DNA of 32,402 nucleotides, taken from positions 1-32,402 of the forward strand of contig JAPYTP010000051.1 in assembly GCA_029941885.1 (NCBI GenBank), read 5' to 3'. The notes below the pieces were generated by a model. The model did no database searches, had not been told where the DNA came from, and saw only the letters and a list, made by a program, of their open reading frames with translations. The translations under genes and the position numbers were made by a program. Every line of letters starts with the position of its first letter. Position 1 is the first letter of the stretch. This document shows positions 1-9,760 of the stretch, in pieces. This DNA is from Myxococcota bacterium (lineage in GTDB: Bacteria > Myxococcota_A > UBA9160 > UBA4427).

Positions 1-39
1 GAGCAAGGCTTGGCGATCGGCGGGGGTCACGCTGGTCAT
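1..39 (-). CDS. 5' end of an unidentified gene leaving the window
   Basis: An ATG at 39 (reading left) opens a frame MTSVTPADRQALL that runs off the window edge. A GAGGAG stretch sits about 12 bases upstream, and the acyl-CoA dehydrogenase stop is 54 bases away on the same strand, so the two may be co-transcribed. Thirteen residues are too few to identify a product. The alternative is that this is non-coding spacer. Confidence 0.45.
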   Translation of the reverse strand, partial: MTSVTPADRQALL

Positions 40-93
40 GAATGGAAGCGGCTCCTCATCGGTTTTTCGTGTCGTCGAGCGGATTGCATCGCC

Positions 94-1272
94 CTATTGC
101 TTTCGAATGCCCAGGGCGGTCTCGGCGATGATCTTCTGGTGAAGTTCCGAAGTCCCTTCACCGAACTCGAGTGCCTTCGCCTCCATCAGGAGACGTCCGA
201 TCTCGTATTCCGCCGTGACAGAGTAGCCGCCGAAGACTGCCATCCCGTCGAGCGCGTTCTGGGTCGCAGCCTGACTCGACTTGAGCTTCGCAAGCGAGGA
301 CTCCATCGAACAGCGCTCGATACCGGCGTCCTTCATCCGACCGAGCCGGTAGACGAGCAGCCTCGCCTGTTCGGTGCGCGCGACCATGTCCGCGATCTTC
401 GACTGGACGAGCTGAAACTCTCCGATTTTCTGGCCGAAGGCTTCTCGCTCCATCGCGTAGGGCGCGGCGAGATCGATCGCACGTTGAGATTGACCGACAG
501 CCCGCGCCGCAACCGAGAAGCGGCCCATATCGAGCGCCGTACCCAGAACCGGAAAGCCGCGGCCCGCTTCTCCGACCACGGCCTCGTCGGGAACGAAGGT
601 GTCCTCGAAATGAACCTCCGACAGGTTGTCACGCTTGAGGGTCCGCATCGGAAAATCGGCGATCGTCATTCCCTTCATCTCCGTCGGATCCGCGACGAAG
701 GCGGTGACGCCCTTGTGCTTCAGGCCCCGGTCGATGCTGGCGACGATGAAGAACAGTCGCGCGTGTTCTGCGTGGGAGATGAAGACCTTGGTACCATTCA
801 GCAGATAGCCGCCGTCGACTTTCTTCGCGGTCGTATCCATGTTGCCGAGATCGGTTCCGCCGCGGGGTTCGGTCAGGCAGGCAGAACAGATGATCTCGCC
901 GCGGGCGATACCCGGCAGGTAGCGATCCTTCTGCTCCGTCGTGCCGAACTTGAGAAGCGACCCGGCCACCAACGAATTCGCGACGGATACGACCGAGGCT
1001 ACGACCCAGTCGACGCGGGCTAGTTCCTCGCAGATCACGCCATAGCTGACGACGTCAGAGAACGATCCGCCGTATTCCTCGGGAATCATCGGACCGAGCA
1101 GCCCGAGTTCCGGAAGCTTGGCGATCAGTTCGGTCGGGTAGCGCTCCTCGCGCTCGTATTGCTCCACGAAGGGGAGGATTTCGGCCTCGGCGAACTGGCG
1201 GACCGTCTGCCGAACGAGCCGCTGTTCGTCGCTGAGATCGAAGTCCATCATTCGGTCGAGAGAGGCGGACAT
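94..1272 (-). CDS. Acyl-CoA dehydrogenase (FAD-dependent)
   Basis: This flavoenzyme oxidises an acyl-CoA to the 2,3-enoyl-CoA and passes electrons to electron-transfer flavoprotein. All three family domains are present in about 392 residues, the usual length: an N-terminal helical domain (FDLSDEQRLVRQTVR), the central beta domain with the first family signature (ACLTEPRGGTDLG), and the C-terminal helical domain ending in AVFGGYSVTAEYEIGR and EFGEGTSELHQ. The Glu of that GEGTSEL motif aligns with the catalytic base of medium-chain acyl-CoA dehydrogenase (YEGTSQ). The frame is open to a GTG at 1392, but the family's typical start lies near MMDFDLSDEQ; ATG codons at 1272, 1251 and 1248 are all possible, and 1272 has an AGGA upstream. 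Substrate cannot be told from sequence. Glutaryl-CoA or a branched or alicyclic acyl-CoA are possible as well as fatty acyl-CoA. Confidence 0.93.
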   Translation of the reverse strand: MSASLDRMMDFDLSDEQRLVRQTVRQFAEAEILPFVEQYEREERYPTELIAKLPELGLLGPMIPEEYGGSFSDVVSYGVICEELARVDWVVASVVSVANSLVAGSLLKFGTTEQKDRYLPGIARGEIICSACLTEPRGGTDLGNMDTTAKKVDGGYLLNGTKVFISHAEHARLFFIVASIDRGLKHKGVTAFVADPTEMKGMTIADFPMRTLKRDNLSEVHFEDTFVPDEAVVGEAGRGFPVLGTALDMGRFSVAARAVGQSQRAIDLAAPYAMEREAFGQKIGEFQLVQSKIADMVARTEQARLLVYRLGRMKDAGIERCSMESSLAKLKSSQAATQNALDGMAVFGGYSVTAEYEIGRLLMEAKALEFGEGTSELHQKIIAETALGIRKQ

Positions 1273-1669
1273 GGAGAAGATCAATCCTTTCGAGCGCCGG
1301 CTCCGCGCGGCTCGCGTCGACCTCGGGTCGCGTGCCCATCCGGCAGCGGAGGGCGAGGAGCCTGGGCGGAATTCAGGGCGGACTCGGCTCACGGCTCACG
1401 GCTCGAAGAGAGCGCCGACTCGCGCTCCAGGAAAAGCTTAGCTGCTCACCACTCGATGCGGCGAAAACCACCAAGATTCAGGGGATTGGCCGTTCGATTT
1501 CCCCGGGGGCCATGGAAATCTCTGGCCGACTCGCCTAAGTTTCCGGCCCTTCGCGAACCCCCCGAATCAATCGATCCATCGCGGCGACGACTCCGAACCC
1601 AGGGATCCCTTCCCGGGACGAGGACGCTCACCGCTCGATCCGAGACCGCATCCCAAGAGGCGAACCCCG

Positions 1670-1801
1670 ATGAGCTCGACCAAGAAATCCCGCGGCCACC
1701 TGAAGCGCAACAAGAGCAGCCGCCACCGAGCCAAGCTGAAGGCGAAGCATCGCCGCGCGCGCAAACGCGCGTCCGGTGGTGAGCGCAAATACTACCGCTA
1801 G
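1670..1801 (+). CDS. Small, very basic 43-residue protein
   Basis: ATG at 1670 is preceded by AAGAGG with a 9-base spacer, a very good ribosome binding site. The product begins MSSTKKSRGHLKRNKSSRH and ends GGERKYYR; about half of its residues are Lys, Arg or His and there is almost no hydrophobic content. This composition is typical of small ribosome-associated or nucleic-acid-binding proteins (such as bTHX, bL34 or the AURKAIP1/COX24-type domain), but the sequence matches none of those that I can recall. It has its own upstream spacer and faces pyrF tail to tail. That it is a real gene is inferred from the ribosome binding site and the composition; the function is unknown. Confidence 0.7.
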   Translation: MSSTKKSRGHLKRNKSSRHRAKLKAKHRRARKRASGGERKYYR

Positions 1802-1964
1802 AGCGCGCGTTCGGTTCCGTCTCCCTTCGCCGCTTCGGCTTGGGCACACTGGGCGTGTTGGGTGCCTGGAGTGTGTTGGGTGCGATGGACGCGAGTCATT
1901 CGAGTCACAAGTTTTCGCACGACCCTCGGCTTGTGCTTCCGGGCAGGCAATTCGCTCGGAGCCG

Positions 1965-4288
<2,324 letters not shown>

Positions 4289-4289
<1 letters not shown>

Positions 4290-5512
4290 TGACGACTTCG
4301 ATCGATCGATTCCAGTCTCGGTTGCAGCGCCTGTCTCGGTTGCGCCGCCTGTTTCGGTCGCGCCGCAGCCCCGCAGACGACGCTCGTCTCGAAATCCGTC
4401 ACGGGAGCCTTCGACCGCTGGTCCCCATCACCGCATGGGCGGTGCTCGTCGTGTGTCTGGCGGGCTGTAGCCCGCTCGGACTCGAAACGTCGCCGGGTGA
4501 TCCGCGCACTTCCTCGAAAGTCGGGGCCGCCGGCACCCCCACTGTCGCCGAGGCGGAGAAGGTCGACACCATCGTGGTCACGATCGAAGGACGTTCGATC
4601 ACCCTCGATGACCTCCACGAACACATGCAGGATCAATTTCTCGAGGAATTCCTCCGTCAGCCAGAGGACGAGATCTACGAGATGCAGGAAAACGCCGTGC
4701 GCGATCTCGTTCAACGGCATGTGATCGACCGCGCCGCAGCCGAGCGCGGTATCACGTCCGAGGCGCTCTTCCAGGAGATCACCGGCGCCGGCGCCGAGCC
4801 GAGCGAAGAGGATGTCGCCCGTTGGTATTCCTTGAATCAATCCCGGTTGCGGGGCGCGCGCCTCGAGGACGTCGCCGTCCAGATCAAGGAGATGCTCGTC
4901 GGCACCGCGCGAAAAGAGGCCTGGGACGAGTTCGTGAGTCCCCGAATCGAAGACCTCGACTGGGAGATGAGGCTCGAGCCGCCCCGCGCGCAGCTCGCCG
5001 CGACACGCCTCATCCGTGGACCCACCGATGCGCCGGTCACGATCATGATCTTCAGCGACTACCAGTGCCCCTACTGCGTTCGCTCCGAGCCCGTTCTCGC
5101 GGAGGTCCTCGCGCGCTACCCGAAGCGTGTTCGCGTCGTCCATCGACATTTTCCGCTCGACAACATCCACTCCTTCGCGCGACCCGCCTCGGAAGCCGCG
5201 ATGTGTGCCGACGAACAGGGGAAGTTCTGGGAGTTCCACGACGCGATCTTCGCGCGCATGGGGAGTCTCGAGAAGAATTCCTTCCGCGAGATCGGAGCCG
5301 AGATCGGCCTCGGCGAAGACGCCCTCGAGACCTGCATCGAGGAGCGTCGCTATTCGGACTTCGTTCAGGCCGATTTCGATGCCGGACAGAAGGCGGGTGT
5401 CACGGGAACACCGGCCTTCTTCGTCAACGGAATCGCGCTCAAGGGCGCTCGGGATGCGGACGCTCTCAGCCGCGTCGTCGATTCGGAGCTCGAACGGATC
5501 CAGGCCAACTGA
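4289..5512 (+). CDS. Lipoprotein with SurA-like N-region and DsbA-like thioredoxin domain
   Basis: 407 residues. A basic N-terminus of about 45 residues precedes a hydrophobic segment ending in VVCLAGC, a signal-peptidase II lipobox with the lipidated Cys at residue 60. Residues about 90-190 (IEGRSITLDDLHEHM, then helices rich in Glu, Gln and Arg) resemble the N-terminal helical region of SurA/PpiC chaperones but without a rotamase domain. Residues about 230-400 form a DsbA/BdbD-type thioredoxin domain (PVTIMIFSDYQCPYC, redox pair Cys260/Cys263; cis-proline loop TGTPAFFVNG). Family knowledge suggests an envelope thiol oxidase or disulfide isomerase held at a membrane, possibly with its own chaperone arm. 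The start overlaps the tgt stop; GTG at 4286 is an alternative start. The unusually long pre-lipobox stretch could mean that the true start is further in. Confidence 0.88.
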
Positions 5513-5620
5513 ATCTGGGCGAGAGCACCGCACCCACCGCGACGCGATCGGTCGGCCGGCCTCGAAATCCTCTGCGGCGGCGATCCGGCGAGTCGGGGTT
5601 CGTCCCTGCTGAGCGACAGC

Positions 5621-6067
5621 TCACGAGGATTTGAGCGGTCCACCTCGCCGGAACCTCCCCGAGCGACTCCGCTTGCTCGTGACCAGACAGGACCCGGGCA
5701 TCCGTTTCGGAATGGACAAGAGGGGAGCACCCGGAGCAAGGCCGCTCCGACTCGCTGCATCGATGAGAAGGGACGGGTCCTCCGCCGCCTGATCTGCGAC
5801 GCGCCGAGCGATCGCGAAGAAGCGAAAAGCGAGCTCGGCAGGGTCGCCGCGGAAACCGTCATGCGGTGCGCGGGCCCCGCCGAGCGAGGTGAGAGAGCTC
5901 ACCAGGATCAGGTCGGTGAGTGCCTCAGCCTTTTCCTGAGTGTCTGTTCGCCGCTCGGCGAATCGGTGGACACGAGGAAAGGCGAAGTCGTAGAACGCCT
6001 TGAACTGCGCGAGTTCCGCACGACCTGCGGTAGAGCCGTCCCCTGCCGGACCCCGAGCGTATTCCAC
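5621..6067 (-). CDS. Small protein with only a sigma-70 region 2-like domain
   Basis: GTG at 6067 has a strong GAGGAG ribosome binding site 9 bases upstream. Of 148 residues, about 20-95 read like ECF sigma region 2: FKAFYDFAFPRVHRFAERR, then an acidic helix (TDTQEKAEALTDLIL, where true sigmas have a DxEDxxQ-like helix), then PAELAFRFFAIARRVADQ, matching the WLFxIARNxxID helix. After that comes a basic, low-complexity tail (TSKRSRSGRFRRGG) with no region-4 helix-turn-helix. It could be a degenerate sigma, a sigma or anti-sigma decoy, or an unrelated helical protein. I did not find region 4 in the other frames downstream. It is divergent from ychF across a 365-base AT-richer gap. Confidence is high that it is a gene and moderate for the sigma resemblance. 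Confidence 0.65.
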   Translation of the reverse strand: MEYARGPAGDGSTAGRAELAQFKAFYDFAFPRVHRFAERRTDTQEKAEALTDLILVSSLTSLGGARAPHDGFRGDPAELAFRFFAIARRVADQAAEDPSLLIDAASRSGLAPGAPLLSIPKRMPGSCLVTSKRSRSGRFRRGGPLKSS

Positions 6068-6432
6068 GTCTTGTCACTCCTCGACTGCCCCGGCCGAACA
6101 AGCCGACGGTGCCTCGAACCGCCTTTCTCCCCTCTGCTTTCAATAATGACTCTCTCATAGATGAGTGACTAGAATCCAGCGGAAAATACGCATCGAGTGA
6201 AACTAACGCTGCGTTCCATATAGGAATTTTGGAACGGGGTTACATTTGGTCGTGGTGTGTCCGAGCGGTCACGGACCGGGTAGGACGTCCTTTGCACGGA
6301 ATTCATCGCGTGGATAAGGGTGGAATCGCTACGGTATTTCTCTTCCGAAATGGCGATTCTGAGGCGAAGAGTTCGGTCATCGCCCCTGCCGGGCATGACA
6401 GAACCGAATGAATTCGGTTACATGCGCCTCCC
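6068..6432. other. 365-base intergenic region between divergent genes
   Basis: No convincing gene is seen here. The middle (about 6135-6250) is clearly richer in A and T than the surroundings and should hold the promoters for the sigma-like gene (left) and ychF (right). It contains a near-perfect inverted repeat at 6403-6418, listed separately. A stretch near 6255-6285 looks superficially like the start of a class II tRNA but lacks a T-loop and acceptor stem. Confidence 0.6.
6403..6418. promoter_or_regulatory. Inverted repeat upstream of ychF
   Basis: ACCGAAT and ATTCGGT form seven-base arms separated by GA, ending 14 bases before the ychF start codon. It may be an operator half-site pair or a short hairpin in the 5' leader. 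It lies where a ribosome binding site would be expected, and ychF has no clear Shine-Dalgarno sequence, so an effect on initiation is possible. This is inference only. Confidence 0.35.
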
Positions 6433-7527
6433 ATGGGACTCACCTGCGGCATCGTCGGCCTCCCCAACGTCGGTAAGAGCACGATTTTCAACGCGCTGAC
6501 CGCCGCTGGGATCCAAGCCGAGAACTACCCCTTCTGCACGATCGAACCCAACACCGGGGTCGTGACGGTACCGGATTCCCGTTTGGCGGAACTCGATGCC
6601 CTGATCGCTTCGAAATCCGTCGTTCCGACCACGGTCGAGTTCGTCGACATTGCCGGACTCGTGAAGGGCGCCTCGAAGGGCGAGGGGTTGGGCAACCAGT
6701 TCCTCGGCAACATCCGCGAGACCAACGCGATCATCCACGTCGTCAGATGCTTCGATGATGAGAACGTGGTGCACGTCGACGGAGACACCGACCCGGTCCG
6801 AGATGTCGAGACCATCGATCTCGAGCTCGGACTGGCCGATCTCGAGACCGTCGAGAAGCGGATCGATCGCGTCAAACGCGTTGCGAAATCCGGCGACAAG
6901 GCGGCCCGCGCGGAGCTGCAATTCTTCGAGACCCTTCGCGATCATCTCTCGAGCGGCCAACCCGCACGAACTTTCGACGTTGCCGACGCTCTCCTGCCCG
7001 CCTTCCAGGAAGCCTGTCTGCTGACCGCCAAGCCGATTCTCTACGTTGCGAACGTGGACGAGGACGGGCTCTCCGAAGGCAGCGATCACAGCCGTGCCCT
7101 CGCGGATTTCGTGACAAGAGCCGGTGCAGACACCGTCCTCATCTGTGGAAAGGTCGAAGCCGAACTGTCGGAACTCGATGATGATGACAAGCGCGAATTC
7201 CTGACGGACCTCGGAATCGAAGAGCCCGGCCTGAATCGGCTGGCCCGCGCCGCCTACGAACTCCTCGAACTGGTCACGTTCTTCACCGCGGGTCCCAAGG
7301 AGATTCGGGCCTGGACGATCCGAAACGGAACCGCCGCCCCCCAGGCCGCTGGCGAGATCCACTCCGATTTCGAAAAGCATTTCATTCGGGCCGAAGTCAT
7401 CCCCTTCGACACCTACATCAAGTGCCGCGGCGAAGCGGGCGCGAAGGCCAAGGGCGTCATGCAGGTCGAAGGCAAGGACTATGTCGTCGCCGATGGGGAC
7501 GTGATCTTTTTCAGGACGAGCGCGTAG
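6433..7527 (+). CDS. ychF: Redox-regulated ATPase/GTPase YchF (OLA1 family)
   Basis: 364 residues, full family length. The P-loop is GLPNVGKS near residue 9, followed by ENYPFCTIEPN and the family-specific DIAGLVKGASKGEGLGNQF containing the DxxG (G3) motif. The G4 position reads NVDED instead of NKxD, which in YchF/OLA1 proteins goes with a preference for ATP over GTP. The C-terminal TGS domain (FFTAGPKEIRAWTIRNGT to the end) is complete. The family binds ribosomes and acts in stress and translation quality control. The start at ATG 6433 gives the canonical MGLTCGIVGLPN but has no strong ribosome binding site. rnhA follows on the same strand. Confidence 0.96.
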   Translation: MGLTCGIVGLPNVGKSTIFNALTAAGIQAENYPFCTIEPNTGVVTVPDSRLAELDALIASKSVVPTTVEFVDIAGLVKGASKGEGLGNQFLGNIRETNAIIHVVRCFDDENVVHVDGDTDPVRDVETIDLELGLADLETVEKRIDRVKRVAKSGDKAARAELQFFETLRDHLSSGQPARTFDVADALLPAFQEACLLTAKPILYVANVDEDGLSEGSDHSRALADFVTRAGADTVLICGKVEAELSELDDDDKREFLTDLGIEEPGLNRLARAAYELLELVTFFTAGPKEIRAWTIRNGTAAPQAAGEIHSDFEKHFIRAEVIPFDTYIKCRGEAGAKAKGVMQVEGKDYVVADGDVIFFRTSA

Positions 7528-7598
7528 CGATCTCTCATCGCTGGATGGCTGGGTTTCCCGGCTGCACGGGCGTTCGACGCGCGTTACAGTCGCGCGCC

Positions 7599-8084
7599 GT
7601 GGCGAAACGCAATATTCGACAGATGAGTCCCGACGAAGTGCTCGAATCCCAGTTCGGGGGACCCGATACGGGCATTTTCACGGACGGATCCTGTGATCCG
7701 AATCCCGGTCCCGGCGGCTGGGGGTGGGTCTGGGTCGAAAACGGCGAAATCCTCGACCAGGGCAACGGCCGAGAGCCCGACACGACCAACAACCGGATGG
7801 AGCTGCGCGCGCTGATCGAGGCGTTCGAGAAACTCCCGGAAGATCAGGACCTGGTCGCCTACTCCGACAGTCAACTCTGTGTGAACACGATCAACGAGTG
7901 GGCCGTGGGTTGGGAAAAGCGCGGTTGGAAGCGCAAGGGTGGACCGATCAAGAACCTCGACCTGGTCCAGCAACTCTATGCTCTGGCGCAGGCAAAGCCA
8001 CGAGTCGAATTGCGTTGGATCAGGGCCCACGAAGGAACACGCTGGAACGAATACGCGGATGCCCTGGCGGCTGTGGGCGCCTAA
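7599..8084 (+). CDS. rnhA: Ribonuclease HI
   Basis: Cleaves RNA in RNA-DNA hybrids (R-loops, Okazaki primers). The four carboxylates of the active site are all present, numbering from GTG 7599: Asp29 (IFTDGSC), Glu68 (NNRMELRA), Asp90 (YSDSQL) and Asp154 (NEYADALA). The basic protrusion after the third motif (GWEKRGWKRKGGPIKN) matches the E. coli-type handle that helps to bind hybrids. A start at GTG 7599 gives 161 residues; ATG 7623 would give 153, close to the E. coli length of 155, and an in-frame ATG at 7545 is also possible. None has a clear ribosome binding site. Its stop overlaps the arsC stop on the other strand in CTAA (8081-8084). Confidence 0.94.
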   Translation: MAKRNIRQMSPDEVLESQFGGPDTGIFTDGSCDPNPGPGGWGWVWVENGEILDQGNGREPDTTNNRMELRALIEAFEKLPEDQDLVAYSDSQLCVNTINEWAVGWEKRGWKRKGGPIKNLDLVQQLYALAQAKPRVELRWIRAHEGTRWNEYADALAAVGA

Positions 8085-8584
8085 CGACCTCCGATCTCCT
8101 CGAGCCGATGCGCGAGCGTTTCGGGGCTGAGTTCGTCGAGCGCTAGAGCCACCAGAGCCTCGATCTTCGCAAAGAGTTCGTGGTGGATCCTCTCGAAGAA
8201 CGCGCTCTCCTGGTCCGGCGGGCCCTCGAAGGCCGCCGGATCCTCCACACCCCAATGCGCGGTGATCGGCCGGCCCGGCCAGACGGGGCAGCTCTCTCCT
8301 GCCGCGTTGTCGCACACGGTCAGAACGAAATCGATCGATGGACTTCCGGGCTTGGCAAATTCGTCCCAACCCTTGGTGCGAAGGCGCCCCGTCTCGTACC
8401 CGAGGCGATCCAGGGTAGCCAGAGTCGTCGGGTGGGGTTCCGCCATGGGACGACTCCCCGCACTGAACGCACGAAATCGCGGCGGGCCCAGGCGCTCAAG
8501 AGCCGCTTCGGCGAGCAGACTTCGCGCGGAGTTTCCCGTACACAGAAAGAGTACGTTGTAGACCCGGAATTCGGATTCGTTCAC
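8081..8584 (-). CDS. arsC: Arsenate reductase, LMW-phosphatase fold (ArsC)
   Basis: Thioredoxin-linked ArsC proteins reduce arsenate to arsenite. The phosphatase-type P-loop CTGNSARS lies near the N-terminus (VYNVLFLCTGNSARSLL), and the second-half motif TVCDNAAGESCPVWPG supplies the resolving cysteines. In well-studied thioredoxin-linked enzymes the two later cysteines are seven residues apart; here they are eight apart. The closing region (AHWGVEDPAAF) also fits ArsC. GTG at 8584 gives 167 residues and a sensible N-terminus; the frame is open to a GTG at 8653. No arsR, arsB or acr3 gene is near, so a phosphotyrosine phosphatase role cannot be excluded. It is the last gene in a minus-strand series after the lipoprotein and EVE genes. 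Confidence 0.88.
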   Translation of the reverse strand: MNESEFRVYNVLFLCTGNSARSLLAEAALERLGPPRFRAFSAGSRPMAEPHPTTLATLDRLGYETGRLRTKGWDEFAKPGSPSIDFVLTVCDNAAGESCPVWPGRPITAHWGVEDPAAFEGPPDQESAFFERIHHELFAKIEALVALALDELSPETLAHRLEEIGGR

Positions 8585-8678
8585 GGCTGACGACCACCAA
8601 AGGACCCCGATCACGCGATCCGCGAATGTCTCCACGGAATACGGACTGGCCACGCGGGACCTTCCATGAGTGAACGGG

Positions 8679-9185
8679 CTAGTGCACGTCGCGTCGTGGA
8701 CGCGGGTGCGGGAGCTTCCCGCTCGAATTCCTCGTTCCGAAAGTCTTCACCATGTTCACGACCTGCGTGAGGGCCGAGCGGATGTGACCCGGCGTGAGGG
8801 AAGAAATTGGATGCTGGAAGACCCCATAGATCCGACCTTCGGACAGGGCATATCGCGTATCGAGGGTATCGTTGAAATTGGCTTCGAGGAGCGATCCGAA
8901 GAGCCGTAGATCGATTCTGTCGATCACTTTGATGGGCGCCACCATTCGCATCCGGTCATTCGTCGAATCGCTGATCAGGAAGATGTTGATTCCGTCGATC
9001 TTCGTCCGAATCGCCCCGCTCGGTCCTGCGATCGCCGGGACCTGGCTCGCGAAGACGAGTTCCATTCGAGCCATCGTCATCGGCCCGATGTCGGGCGCTG
9101 ACGGATCCTGGGAGTTTGGAGCGAATGCAGCACAACCGGCGAAGACGAGCCAGAGCAGCGGGAGCACCCGAATCCGCTTCGTCAC
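8679..9185 (-). CDS. Lipoprotein with YbjN/secretion-chaperone-like fold
   Basis: The GTG start at 9185 overlaps the upstream EVE-gene stop in GTGA. The 168-residue product has a short basic N-terminus, a hydrophobic stretch, and a lipobox VFAGC with the lipidated Cys at residue 18. The mature part contains GINIFLISDSTNDRMRMVAPIK, a helix LFGSLLEANFNDTLDTRYAL, a strand RIYGVFQHPISSL, and a last helix SALTQVVNMVKTFG. That order of strands and helices resembles YbjN/type III chaperone (Tir chaperone-like) domains, in which a compact alpha/beta sandwich binds a partner protein. The fold assignment is my inference. A lipid-anchored chaperone-like domain would act in the envelope. No partner is obvious nearby. 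Confidence 0.75.
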   Translation of the reverse strand: MTKRIRVLPLLWLVFAGCAAFAPNSQDPSAPDIGPMTMARMELVFASQVPAIAGPSGAIRTKIDGINIFLISDSTNDRMRMVAPIKVIDRIDLRLFGSLLEANFNDTLDTRYALSEGRIYGVFQHPISSLTPGHIRSALTQVVNMVKTFGTRNSSGKLPHPRPRRDVH

Positions 9186-9625
9186 GGATTCGCCTTCCTG
9201 GCGGGCGGGACCTTCGTCTTCCCGAGCTTCGCCACGTGGCGGAACTCGGCTGACGTGAGCGGCACGACCGAGAGTCGACCACGCCGGACGAGGGCGATCT
9301 CCGGCAGTTTCGGGTCCGCCTTGATCGTGGCGAGGGTGACGGGCTGCGCGAAGGGGACGAGCGGCGCGACATCGACGACGACCCACTGGGGATCGTCTGC
9401 GGTCGGGTCGGGGTAGGCCTCGCCGACGATCTCCGCGATTCCAACGACCTCCTTGCCCTCGTTCGAATGGTAATAGAAGGCGAGATCGCCCTTTTTCATC
9501 GCGGCTAGATTGTTCCGGGCCTCATAGTTCCGCACGCCATCCCAGTAGGTCTTGCCATCCTTGACGAGCTGATCCCAGGAATATTTGTAGGGCTCTGATT
9601 TGACCAGCCAATAGCCGCGTGCCAT
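9182..9625 (-). CDS. EVE-domain protein (thymocyte nuclear protein 1-like)
   Basis: 147 residues, the size of a stand-alone EVE domain. It begins MARGYWLVKSEPYKYSWDQL, the family's hallmark start, and continues with TYWDGVRNYEARNNLAAMK, GDLAFYYHSNEGKEVVGIAEIV, DPQWVVVDVAP and LPEIALVRRGRLSVVPL, all conserved positions lining the aromatic pocket. EVE domains are PUA-like folds thought to bind modified bases in RNA or DNA. The ATG at 9625 has a very good GGGAGG ribosome binding site six bases upstream. The stop overlaps the start of the lipoprotein gene, so the two are translationally linked. Confidence 0.93.
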   Translation of the reverse strand: MARGYWLVKSEPYKYSWDQLVKDGKTYWDGVRNYEARNNLAAMKKGDLAFYYHSNEGKEVVGIAEIVGEAYPDPTADDPQWVVVDVAPLVPFAQPVTLATIKADPKLPEIALVRRGRLSVVPLTSAEFRHVAKLGKTKVPPARKANP

Positions 9626-9760
9626 GAACGACCTCCCGGAAACGGCCGAGGGTTGGCGCCGTCCGACTCGATGGCCAAGATCATCGCACAGCCGGGATCG
9701 CACGAAAGGTCGTCGACACGCTGGACCGGACTTCCGCGATACCCGGATTCGCAGGACCGC

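Noticed and set aside
10..1023. Long plus-strand open frame opposite the acyl-CoA dehydrogenase
   Set aside because: It has no family motifs and is Arg/Asp/Glu-rich in the manner of an antisense shadow of a GC-rich gene; the minus strand encodes a complete, well-conserved enzyme.
1850..1890. Direct repeat TGTTGGGTGC twice after the small basic gene
   Set aside because: Only two copies without clear structure; probably chance or a local duplication in spacer.
6250..6340. tRNA-like start (TGTCCGAGCGGTC) upstream of ychF
   Set aside because: No pairing acceptor stem, anticodon arm or T-loop (GTTCRA) could be drawn.
6418..7380. 320-codon minus-strand frame opposite ychF
   Set aside because: Complementary to a complete YchF with all motifs; its own sequence has no recognisable domain.
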